64,000 nucleotides of DNA from Cycas panzhihuaensis. Lineage: Eukaryota > Cycadophyta. Numbering within the stretch: position 1 is the first letter of the stretch; each line of letters begins with the position of its first letter. A model generated the notes under the pieces. It had not been told where the DNA came from. It searched no databases and saw only the letters and a list, made by a program, of their open reading frames with translations. The translations under genes were made by a program, and so were the position numbers. Location of the stretch: NCBI GenBank assembly GCA_023213395.1, contig CM041465.1, forward strand, positions 109,189,741 to 109,253,740. The letters are read 5' to 3'. Positions 13,353-22,712 of the stretch are shown here, in pieces.

Positions 13353-13917
13353 TATTCTAAAAATAGTGATAACGAGTAACTTCCATCAATTTAACTAGAA
13401 GTAAGACCTCACCTAGCTTAACACTATGGTCTCTACTCTCGTTAGATTAAGGCTAGGGTTCCTCCCACTCCAAGCTAGACAACTCATAGGATGGGTTTTT
13501 TACTTTGCTACTACTGCCAATATGTCTGCACCTCCCATGAACTCTATTTTTTGCACATCTACTATAAGAATCTACCAATAAATACTTTGAATATGGCCCT
13601 TCCTAGATCACGCTATTGTGCCCTTGATCAATTTGTATCCAACTCCCTTCAGGGTTGTTCATGTCTCCTTAACTGTGCATCTCACATCAATGTCCTTCCC
13701 ATTTTATCCACAACTTTATCCATGTACAACTTCTTATTGTATTGAGATGTCCTCATTACATTTCCAGAGGGTGATTTAGTCCCTCTTGCCTATCTGAACT
13801 ACATCCATGAATTCCATGATCATTGCAGCCTTAGTACCACCATCAAAACCTTAATAGAGCTAATGCAGTTTGTTGTTCTTCTTTCTCGAAGTTTTACTAC
13901 CTAAAAGGCAAGTATTG

Positions 13918-13938
13918 GCATAGGAAATATTTTATCAT
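13918..13938. repeat. Candidate LINE target-site duplication, 5' side
   Basis: GCATAGGAAATATTTTATCAT is the partner of 7576-7595 and would mark the 5' end of the - strand LINE. Confidence 0.45.
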
Positions 13939-14154
13939 GATCTAAGATAATGCATAAAGTTAGTCTAAAATCAATTTATATATGATACAAAATAAGCTTA
14001 GATATTTACTTTTTTATCATCACCTTTTTACAAGTTATTAGGATTGGCTTATTTAACCTATTGACAGTGAGAAATAGATAGCCATTTTGCTTTCGGGATG
14101 GTGCATAGTCCAACCAAGAAGCATATTGTTATTAAAAGCCTTATAAGAATTAAT

Positions 14155-14225
14155 ATCTATCTATCTATCTATTTATCAATTAATATGTATAGATAGATAG
14201 ATAGAGAGAGAGAGTGTGTGAGTGA

Positions 14226-14259
<34 letters not shown>

Positions 14260-14260
14260 A
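14155..14260. repeat. Compound microsatellite (CTAT)n-(ATAG)n-(AG)n
   Basis: CTAT repeats at 14,157-14,173 face ATAG repeats at 14,189-14,205 across a short AT spacer, so they form an inverted pair. They grade into GAGAGA and GTGTGTGAG runs up to 14,260. Confidence 0.95.
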
Positions 14261-15450
14261 CTTTCTATTTTAAGGTTTTTATATTCTATAAATAACACAT
14301 CTATTGATGAATTTATTCACTTCTACTACTATTTTTGTTTAATAGAAATACCTGAATAGATCATCAATAGTCTTTTAAACTATGAAATATCTAGCTATTT
14401 TAGACTAATGTATATATCAAATCATTTGATTTTGATATGTTAATTATAACACCCATAAGCTTTGTAACCTACACAATAATTTATCATGGAATCTTTCTAT
14501 TATTCTTTAATAATTATGGATGGATTATTTAACACCTAGATAATATGTTTAAATTTATTATCTTCCATATATAAATATTTAACTCTTTAAAATTAAAGTA
14601 ATCTAATTTGATTACAAAACTTAGGTTAGTTTCTTATGGCATTGATATAGAACTCAATGATCATCCCATAATCAAATTAAATTATGAAAATGTGGTCATC
14701 TATTTCAAATAACAACTATTTGGAAGCCTTTATTGAGTCTTTGAGTATTAAAGTGGTTAACAATCTATATGTATAATTATTTCCTTCTAAATAACTAATA
14801 CTTTTAATAAGCCACTCTTTGAACTAGAGCACATATCTTGCTATTATATTCTAAGTGATTCAATATAACTCTTGAGAACATTTTAAATGATACACTACTT
14901 GTCATCCTTACTATAATAAGATAACTCTTAGGGATATCCTTGATGAATTTATTTCTATATCAAATGGTAATCACACATTGTTGAGAAAATTAGGTCCTAA
15001 TAACCAGAAACTGTCACAAAGATCTAAACTATTTTGTAACTAGTTACAGGAATTGAAACTAAAATTTAATATACAAGTTCTTAAACTAGAGATAATACAA
15101 TAAATAAATTAGAAAGCTAAAACATCACACATACACCAGATATAACATGGTAAAACCCTAGCAGTATACTAGGGAAACATCCACATATGAAAGGTATCGA
15201 TCTTTATTATCCAAGAATGGAGAAACGTATATAATCTATAGCAGAATCATCACAACAACAATAACTAGTCATGTTTACTTAATACAATATATCCAATACA
15301 TTGAATACCCTCAACATAATGAAAAATCATTCTAAATCGGGTTATATGACAGAGTCATACGGAGCATAAATCTTGACTATTAAATCTAAGGTATTTTGAA
15401 TGAACAACCCCAATTCCCTTTATAATTTATTATGTTTTACAAACTTTTTA

Positions 15451-15545
15451 GGTCAGGGGCTACTACCCCCAAACCCCCTCTTTGTAGGGGGGTTCTGGCG
15501 TCCCCTACACACCCTAGATAAGGGGGGCTCCCATTCCCCTTAAAT
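15451..15545. repeat. GC-rich inverted-repeat block
   Basis: AACCCCC...GGGGGTT and GTAGGGG...CCCCTAC arms interleave within ~45 bp (about 15,473-15,515) in an otherwise AT-rich setting. It looks like a fragment of an unidentified dispersed repeat. Confidence 0.5.
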
Positions 15546-15599
15546 CCCCTCATGGAAATTTTGGGAGAAAAGTATGCTGCCAACCTATCAAAATTTTTT

Positions 15600-15604
15600 G
15601 CCTC
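15600..15604. repeat. Target-site duplication of element A, left
   Basis: GCCTC immediately precedes TGAAACATG, the left LTR end. The right partner is ACCTC at 35,973-35,977, one transition different. Confidence 0.7.
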
Positions 15605-18234
15605 TGAAACATGTCTACAGGGTGGTCTCCTACGTTTAGTAAGATATGACTATCTAAAATGGAGTCGGGCTATGAGTGGAGTCAATCGGCAAGAAAACAC
15701 CACACAGGGTATCTGTGCACTGCAGCGCGGATTTGGGACCTGCAAATGGCACCTAGTTGCTTTAAGATGATCTTGGAAGAGGGACGCAAGGCGAGGCCTT
15801 GGGTCACCCCAAAAGGTGAGGCCCTCTTACCCCTTGGATGGCCGGGAAGAGGAAGAGGGATCGTGAAGGGTTGCATCTTCTCAAGGAAGAGAGAAGGTAA
15901 TGTGTAGGTGAGTGTGCGTAGTATGATATCCTATGTGTAGGCTAATCGAGGAAGTGAGTAATGGATAACTCACGTTCGAAGAAAACTACCTACACATAAT
16001 AAAAGCAACTACAAACGAAAAGACGCATAAATGCAAAGATGAAATTCCTTTTCTCTTTTTTGTTTCCTATATGTTTTAGTATGCAAACATATGCATGGAA
16101 GAAAAATGCTACAGGAAAAGACAAAAAAGAGATGAAGAATACCTGGACACATCGTGCGAATGGAGTGTTGTGATCTTCGCTTCTTTGCGCACCTTCCCGC
16201 TCCAACTTGTCGCATAGGTATGACTAGCCGACGATAGTTGTCGTGAGCCATCAAGGGGCTGTCTTACCTTCCCCAAATGTGTAAAAGAAGCAAAGCAAGG
16301 TAAAGACAGTGAAAAAGAAAGAAGGAAATGCAACTAACAAAAGGCCAACCTGTTAACGAACTCACCTCATGTGTATCTCCGCTACTGCAAAACCTGTCAA
16401 TCAAAACATAAAAGTTTCTCCCTCTCAGAAGAGGGGGTACCAAGTATATCTACTATATGTATGCATAAATACAAAGAAGTTGATAGCAAAATAAATCAAG
16501 GATACATTGCACATTACTCCCAAAAGACTCTAAACAGGACTCAAGCAAGCATCAACACTAGCCGGTACCTAAAGGAAAAGAGTTAGCCTTAGAATGGCCA
16601 GCTCACCTACAGAAATCTCCATGTGGCCTCGGGGAAAGAAAAGTAAACTATATTGACTATACCGGACAGTGAGCAAGTGAGAAGATAGATCAATGGAATG
16701 ATGTACAAGCACACCCAAGGGACGAAGTACTATGAGCAGCAAATTGTCTAGTTGGGGTAGGCTACGGGTCATAAACCAACTTAGAAGGGGTTTGGGGCTT
16801 ATGTGGTGCCTAAAACCAACAAATATGGGTCTAAAACCAGTGTGGCAAGGGGCTGTCAATACTGGTTTAGATCTAGAAGCAAGCTCCCAAATCCCTAGCC
16901 AAGCTCCAAGGGAGGCAGTAGGTGCAAGAGGAAGAAAAGGAAGGGTTTGGACCCTTGGGGTGAAGGTCAACAAGGGGGACTAACCCCGCCTTTCTCCCTT
17001 CACCTTTCCTTGTGTCACCCTCTTGCATAGCCACCTTAAAGTGGACTTGTAGGAAATGAGGGGGAGCACTACAAGATATGGTGCCAAGAACTAGTTCTTA
17101 AAAGGTACGAAGTCAAGAACAATAAAATATCTAAGAACTGTTCATAGAAAGTAAGGAAAAAATATGAATCCTAGAGAAAACATAGAGGAGTACCTTGTAG
17201 TAAGGAATAGAAGCTTATTCCTACTGGAAAATGGGAGAAGAGGCCTATGTTTGATAGGCTTTTGAGGTTGTCCTGAAGGAGAGGCAATCGTAGGAATATG
17301 ACTGTGATTTTGGGACCTTGGAGCTTTACTTTGGAGAGTTCTTGTGAATGCTCCTTTCTCCACTGTGTAAACCTGCAATGAGAGGGCACAGGCACTCGGC
17401 GGGACACGAGATGTAGTAGGAATCCCTGTAGAAAGAGTAGCAGAGCCAAAGAGCATATCCTTTTGCAGTCCTGTAGAGAGAGTTGTGGTAGTGTAATGAA
17501 AAAATGGAGGAAGAAGAAGAGCAAAATGATTCACTTTTTGGTTTTTATGTTCCCACTAACCCCAAGTGAACGTTTGGAGTCACGGGAAAGTGAAAAGGTG
17601 CGGATGCCATGTGGTTGTTCCTTAAAAGAGTGAGAATTGCCGCGACTATTTTAAAAAAAAAATTTAAACAGTCGCACCGTGGTAAACTTCGCAGTATTGT
17701 GGCAAATACCACGGTACCGCTAAGTTTATAGTGGTGCAGACTTATAGGCTAAAATTGGGATAGAAATGGGGTCTAAAGGCAAATAGTAGGTATATTAAGG
17801 CTGAGCAGGCTGGGGATTGTTACCCAGGTGACTGACAAGTGGTCAGAAGAGAGGGACGGGTCTCAACCAGGGGTTCTATCATACTTAGAAAGCAAGTCAA
17901 AGTAGAGACAGGATGCTGTCATGGCTGAGACATGACCAACTAAGGTGTCTGAGGGGCTGTGGAGATGATGTTGGTGGCTGAGTGCCATATGGGGTGTAAG
18001 ACTCACTGAGGAGTGCCCCCACGGTGGGTCGTCATAGGCTGAGTGGTGTGCGGCAGGCACAAGCAATGTGATCAAGCAAGAAAGTAATGTAGTTATGCAA
18101 ATGACAGGCAAGCATGCGTCAGGTAATACACTAAGCAACCTCAGTCAAACAAGAGTGAGGATGGGAGCAAGAACATATACCTGAACTTACCTAAGTCAAT
18201 GCATCCTAAATCCATTCTTGGTAGCCGAGAAACA
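15605..18234 (-). repeat. Left (3') LTR of element A
   Basis: It starts TGAAACATG and ends GAGAAACA on the + strand, 2,630 bp, and aligns throughout with 33,374-35,972. It contains the AT hairpin and GC palindromes at 17,641-17,740. The TATA equivalent reads CATAAAAACC on the - strand (~17,540), one transition from the intact TATAAAAACC of the right LTR. Open frames inside it (e.g. 16,569-16,973 on -) are not conserved in a way that suggests genes. Confidence 0.85.
17641..17740. promoter_or_regulatory. Hairpin cluster in the LTR of element A
   Basis: GCGACTATTTTAAA (from ~17,642) pairs with TTTAAACAGTCGC ending at ~17,675. Directly after it, CACCGTGGTAAACTTCGC (17,676-17,693) is the approximate reverse complement of 17,722-17,739, enclosing a smaller GTGG/CCAC hairpin. 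Related palindromes occur in the other LTRs (35,445-35,480; 40,012-40,056) and in intron 1 of the PMD genes. It lies ~140-190 bp upstream of the LTR TATA, so in U3. Confidence 0.65.
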
Positions 18235-18247
18235 CTGCCCCCTTGGT
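18235..18247 (-). other. Polypurine tract of element A
   Basis: On the - strand CCAAGGGGGCAG lies directly before the LTR start TGTTTCTCGG. The same sequence precedes the left LTR of element C (from 40,556). Confidence 0.7.
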
Positions 18248-18594
18248 AACAGAGCCTCACCACTCGGGAGCGTGGTGTGATGGCGAATGCTAGCAATAAA
18301 AAACTATTAATATTATATGCATATATATATAAATAAAATATGAACAACATATGGACTAAGGGTGTCGGCGAGTGTCATGGTGGAATGCATGGACAAGGGA
18401 GACGGAGACGAGGACCACATAGGGGTTGCCTATGCGTCATCTAAAAGTTGACCTGTAAGTGAAGAAAGCAAAGGAGGGGGATGCCCCCGTTGTTGAAGTG
18501 CAATGAGTGATATGAGGGCACCCAATATACTAAACAAGCAAATCAGAATAAAGGTGACCAGAGACTTGAGCAACAGGTTGTCCAAGCAAGTCTC

Positions 18595-19017
18595 TCAAAG
18601 GTGGTCGCTAAGAAGAGGGAGGCAACACTCAAGGATGAGGTGAATGAGGTCGTCTGCCTCAGCATTAAGGTCCTGAGGAATGTGTCGAATGTCAACAAAT
18701 GAGAAGCAAGCTAAGAGAGATCTGGCGGTCAAAGTAAGGGTTCTCAGGTGAGGGCATCATACCTAGTAAACCTGGGTGAGATGGGACACCACAACTTGAG
18801 AGTTGCAAAGCAAAATGATAGGTCCATGATGGAAATAGAGAGCGTCAGTAAGGGCTTCAATAACATCTGTGTACTCAGCTTCATTGTTGATTGCCTCGCG
18901 GACGAAGATCCCAGAGTGCAGGAAATTATGTCTGGAGGGGCTGCGAAGGATCCATGCAGCAGCAGAAGGTCCAGGGTTACCGTGGCTTCTACCATCGGTA
19001 AAAATGTAGAGGGACAT
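18595..19017 (-). pseudogene. RNase H domain frame near the 3' LTR (element A)
   Basis: From the ATG at 19,017 the - strand reads LYIFTDGRSHGNPGP, then INNEAEY, ALTDALYFHH, LLCNSQVVVSHL, and after two stops DIRHIPQDLNAEADDL, ending at TGA 18,595. This is a complete RNase H fold with the usual acidic positions (FTDG, EAEY, C-D-S-Q, EAD). In this copy the third acidic residue is Asn (CNSQ), which would abolish activity. It lies ~360 bp from the 3' LTR, separated from gag-PR by the antisense PMD gene. It resembles the RVT_3/archaeal-type RNase H of Tat elements rather than the Ty3 RH, but its place outside pol is odd. Copies at 40,979-41,402 and 49,725-50,148 are homologous. Confidence 0.75.
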
Positions 19018-19540
19018 GGGTGACACAAAGTCTTGGTAGTAATAAACAATAATGGAGTGAGAGAGAGACTCGAAAGGCAGGCAATAAGTGACTGTGAAGG
19101 GTAGGAGGACCTAGCAATGAGGCTACCGAAGGACGAGAGCAAGCAGTCTGACCACTACCTGAGAGCAGACAGAGAAAAGGCACCCTGGAGTACCAAAGGT
19201 CGCTTAAAGAAGTAAAACATGCCGCCAAACGGGGGGGCATACCCTTTGGAAACCCCAGGAGCAGAAAAGAGCTATGGAAACAGGTTTGGGATGGCGAAAC
19301 GAGCCAAACGAGTATAAACTCAGGCATGCACGGGAGTGGCACACAAAATGAGATAGAAGGGCCTTATGAAAAACTGCAATAATGAGGTGCCATAAATGCA
19401 CTTATAAGAAAGAGCAAAAAGGGCACCAAAGAAGCACAACGGGAGGTAGGGCCAGAATATAAAGGTGATCGAGGAAACGAGATGGTCCCAACGACTATCG
19501 CGAGAGCAAAAATAGAGATAGTACATGTTGGGCCCCCCGC

Positions 19541-19550
19541 CTATATAAGG
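19541..19550 (+). promoter_or_regulatory. TATA box of the antisense PMD gene (A)
   Basis: CTATATAAGG follows a C-rich run and is identical in all three copies (41,943-41,952; 50,686-50,695). The distance to the proposed ATG is 168-169 bp in A and D, and 219 bp in C because of a 51-bp tandem duplication. Confidence 0.65.
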
Positions 19551-19709
19551 AAATTTCAACAGAAAACAGATTCATTTTCGCCGGCTCTCATGAAAAACCA
19601 GAGCCATTTCCTTACACAGCGGAGCACCGCCCAACTTCGAAGGCACGCAGAGGGAGATCGAGCCATTGGGTCGGAGCACGGGGAGAGCCAGTGGGATCAT
19701 CAGAGCGAG

Positions 19710-22109
19710 ATGATGATAGCCAGACCAGATCTAGTGAGTGGATCCTACGAAACCCATTCCATTTTGAAGTTCAAATTTCAATGTTTTTTATTGATTTTCA
19801 TGTAGTTTTTGTGCCCCATATGGGTAAATTGTGGCCTCTCAGAATCTGAATTAGACCTAGAAAGAGGAGGAACCTAGGCATTAAGGAGCCCTGGTCCCGG
19901 TGGGCCCTACGGGGTCCACCCAAAGAGATTTTTTTATTTTTTAGGGTAGAAACCCCCCCTTTTGGGGGGTTGCCATTTGTACCACGGCAAAGATTGTAGT
20001 GCCGTGATCTCTGTTGCGAGACCCCGATCACCGCGAGACTTGAGCTAAACTTTGCAGTACCGCGAAGTTTAGTGCGGTACAGAGGTAAATCTATAGAAAA
20101 GAGAAGGTAGGGGGCCATGAGGCCCCAAATCTCAATCAGACAGAGCTGAGAGATAGCCATAAGGATGGAGGACTGACATAGGCTTGACTTTGACTATTTT
20201 GTGGTGTTAACAAGCTGTTATCGCAGTGGATAACCACGAGAACATAGGGATGGAAATGCTTAGTTACATAGAGATGATGTCCAGGGAGGACAAGGGAGTC
20301 CTGCGGAGGTGTGGCCTGTTTAAGGCCCTGATGACACATTAGTTTACATCAGACCAGAGGTTATTAGTTGACATTATATCATACTGAGACAGGAGGAGGC
20401 ATGTTTTCCACTTACCCCAGGTGGGAGATATGACAGTAACGCTAAGGGATATTCGACGGATATTGGAAGTACCGACGACTGGGAGGCCCATTGCACTGGG
20501 AGCGTTACCTAGCAATGAGGCAGCACATAGAGAGGCAACAATATTCTTTATAGGGATGGACGGATGGGAGAGAAGAAGAGTTCCTCTCCAGACTATGGTT
20601 ATGTCCAGGATTCCTCGGGTGAGGAAACTCATCATGTTATGTATTCTGTTCTAGGTTTCCCAGAAATAGAACTATAGGGACATCCCTGGGGGATGGATAG
20701 ATGCAGTGCGCCACTGTGAGGATGGATTGGGCCACCCTGATAGCAGTAAACCTCGTCGCATAGCTGGATGCTATCAGGACGACAGGCAAGGGAGGACTAT
20801 CATACAACACATTGCTACAGTACTGGGGGGACCATACCCCATTGCATAGTGGGCCCCGATAGTCCACAGATGGCAGACCAGGCTGAGGGGAATAGAGGAC
20901 CAAGCCCATGTCCAGTGCTTAGTGGAGGCAACATCGCTGGACCCTCTTACTATGACAAATTATGTGGCAGATCTGTATAGGGCAGTGAGGTGGGACAATG
21001 ATGATGAGGCAGGTGGAGCAAGGGCGCTCTCAGGTGATGATGACAACGATGGAGATGAAGGAGATGGGGCCGGCCTATCACGACCTGTAGGAGAGGCAGG
21101 TCCATCAAGGATAACAGGAGGAGCAGTGGGGCCATCCGAGACTGTCGGCGGAGAGGTAGGCCCATAAGAGGCTGCAGAGGAGAGCAGGGGGCCAGTGATG
21201 AGGGCCCGCTGGCTATGAATCATGTGGAGATCCAGAGAGGTGACAGCAGAGCCAGTCCTAGTGAGGAGAGAGGCCTAGGTAGAGGTGGTACCTGAGGAGG
21301 AGGTACCAATAGCTGGCGGGGACCTAGGAGGAGAGGTTACCGCATGGCCAGAGGAGCCGGCAGCCACAGCAGGTGAGGCCTCACCATTTCCTTATCGTTT
21401 GATAGCCAGATAGATAGTTTGATTTGGTTTTATTCTAGTATGTAGTTGGATATATACTGACACATGGTATATCAGATTTGTAAGCACTACAGAGATTCGA
21501 CGGTTAGTAGAGGCTATGGTGAGGGAGATGTTCCCTCAGGTATACGCGGAGGGGCAGCCACCCATCCAGGCAGAGGATGCACCTAGATCGGTCGGTGCCC
21601 ATATGGCAGCATTCACCCCGTTGGCGAGGGTGAGAGATATCTAGGCTGCAGAGTCCTAAGAGCACATAACATTCAGGGGACAGATGCAGTGGGAGTTGGA
21701 CGAGGCTCGAGGAGTGCGAGACGCATTACAGAGTGGCGTGCAGGCACTAGAGACTCAGGGAGGAGCAGGTGAAGACACAGAGAGCAAGGTCTGGCTAACG
21801 GTCCTAGAGGAGCACCTCTGAGGGATGGAGGAGAGGTTTTAGAGCATGGAGGAGAGACTCTGGGGAGTAGAGGGAGAGAGAGATTGTATCCAGGCTTGAT
21901 ACGATCAACTGGTAGACCAGGTGGCATCAAGGTCGAGCAGGAGCAGGACGTATACCCACACGGTAGCGACGACCCTGAGATGGCCACGTGACGAAGGGAG
22001 TGAGGCAGGGAGCTCGCAGAGGCCCAGGAGGAGCCTCAGAGGGATGTAGTCCCTAGGAGAGGGATCACATAGACCAGGAGATGGTGCCTCAGGAGCAGGG
22101 CAGCAATAG
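19710..22109 (+). pseudogene. Antisense plant-mobile-domain (PMD)-like gene, three coding exons (A copy)
   Basis: Proposed exons are 19,710-19,733 (8 codons), 20,214-21,372 and 21,484-22,109. Exon 2 holds the PMD core: a leading CGLFKALMTH...FTSDQRLLVD helix, then HVFHLPQVGDMTVTLRDIRR and RILEVPTTGRP, matching the PMD pattern FHLPxGExTxTLxDVxxLLGLPxxG. An acidic/Gly-Pro-rich stretch follows. Exon 3 encodes a charged, probably coiled-coil tail (LEEHL-GMEERF-SMEERL). PMD proteins such as MAIN/MAIL1 act in plant silencing, and PMDs also occur inside transposons. This is the least interrupted copy up to ~20,650, but it has indels near 20,720 and 20,830, a few stops, and both acceptors changed (CAG to CAA and to TAA). 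The exon model rests on comparing three copies, not on transcripts. Confidence 0.65.
19978..20090. promoter_or_regulatory. GC palindromes inside intron 1 of the PMD gene (A)
   Basis: CACGGCA and TGCCGTG form perfect 7-bp arms around a 10-nt loop at about 19,982-20,006. TAAACTTTGC-AGTACC-GCGAAGTTTA at about 20,044-20,069 is a 26-bp near-perfect palindrome. Equivalents lie at 42,428-42,536 and 51,120-51,228; in the last, AAAGATC/GATCTTT arms are perfect. The TAAACTTCGC core also occurs in the LTR hairpins. Confidence 0.7.
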
Positions 22110-22712
22110 TGTAGTACTCATGTATTTGATTTTGACAGGGGAAAGTACGAACCTCCAAGGGGTCATGTATATAGAGTCATATGATCGTACCCCCCGTGCA
22201 AGGACACCAGCTTCCCATATGCACGATGTGACATATGATTTATATATATATATATAGATGGGGCAATTGGTACCCCATTTTGATATGAGATGATGTGTAT
22301 ATCATGTGTGGCAGATGACATGTATGTTTTGTTATGTATGTTATAGGTGCTTTGTTATATGATGCATGTATTTCTTTCAATGCATGGCTATATATCTAAC
22401 TGGAGCACACACGACCACTATGAGTAGAGGTGATAGGCACATGTAGGATTAAAAATAGAGCGACATGCATGTCCATGGAGGAGCATAGCAGGATATGCGA
22501 AGAAAATACTAGGTGAGAGAGGGGGGAGTAACGATACTCCAAAGCGTCATCCTAACTGGGGGATGCCCAAATAGGAAGACGAGAGTCCCGAAAAGGATGT
22601 GGGAACACAGGTTCCACAGGAGGAACCAGAAAGAAATGGAAGAGGCCATCCTAAGTTGTCATTCCACCCATGGCTAGGAGAAATGGGAACAACTTAAGAT
22701 GGTAGTTTAGGC

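Larger units (their letters stand above)
7576..13938 (-). mobile_element. Near full-length L1-type LINE (non-LTR retrotransposon)
   Basis: Read on the - strand the element runs from a 5' leader near 13,917, through ORF1 (DUF4283-like domain plus CCHC knuckle) and ORF2 (APE endonuclease, reverse transcriptase, zf-RVT, RNase H), to an A-rich tail at 7594-7606. The ~6.3-kb size fits plant L1 elements. Candidate target-site duplications of ~20 bp flank it. Both ORFs are dead: most in-frame stops are TAG, and there are frameshifts near 12,745 (ORF1), near 11,340 and between 9890 and 9051 (ORF2). Domain order and orientation are read directly; the exact ends rest on the imperfect duplication. Confidence 0.85.
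13939..15599. other. AT-rich spacer with a microsatellite and a GC-rich hairpin block
   Basis: There is no coding frame I can support. 14,155-14,260 is a compound microsatellite and 15,451-15,545 a GC-rich hairpin block. 15,001-15,400 has the look of an old LTR or leader fragment but I cannot assign it. Confidence 0.55.

Noticed and set aside
13491-13745. 84-codon + strand frame
   Set aside because: It lies antisense in the 5' leader of the LINE, has no recognisable motif and looks like a chance frame.
14155-14260. CTAT/ATAG inverted pair as a functional hairpin or MITE end
   Set aside because: Both arms are simple microsatellite units that expand by slippage. There are no terminal repeats or target-site duplication.
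16569-16973. 134-codon - strand frame in the left LTR, and similar frames at 17,142-17,534
   Set aside because: The homologous frames in the right LTR are shorter and disrupted, and no domain is visible. Long LTRs often contain such frames by chance.
18748-19142. + strand and second - strand frames over the RNase H region
   Set aside because: They are shadows of the RNase H frame at 18,595-19,017, which carries the motifs and is conserved in three copies.
20339-20635. 98-codon - strand frame opposite the PMD exon
   Set aside because: Conserved motifs (FHLP, DIRRIL) are on the + strand. The - strand frame is not kept open in C and D.
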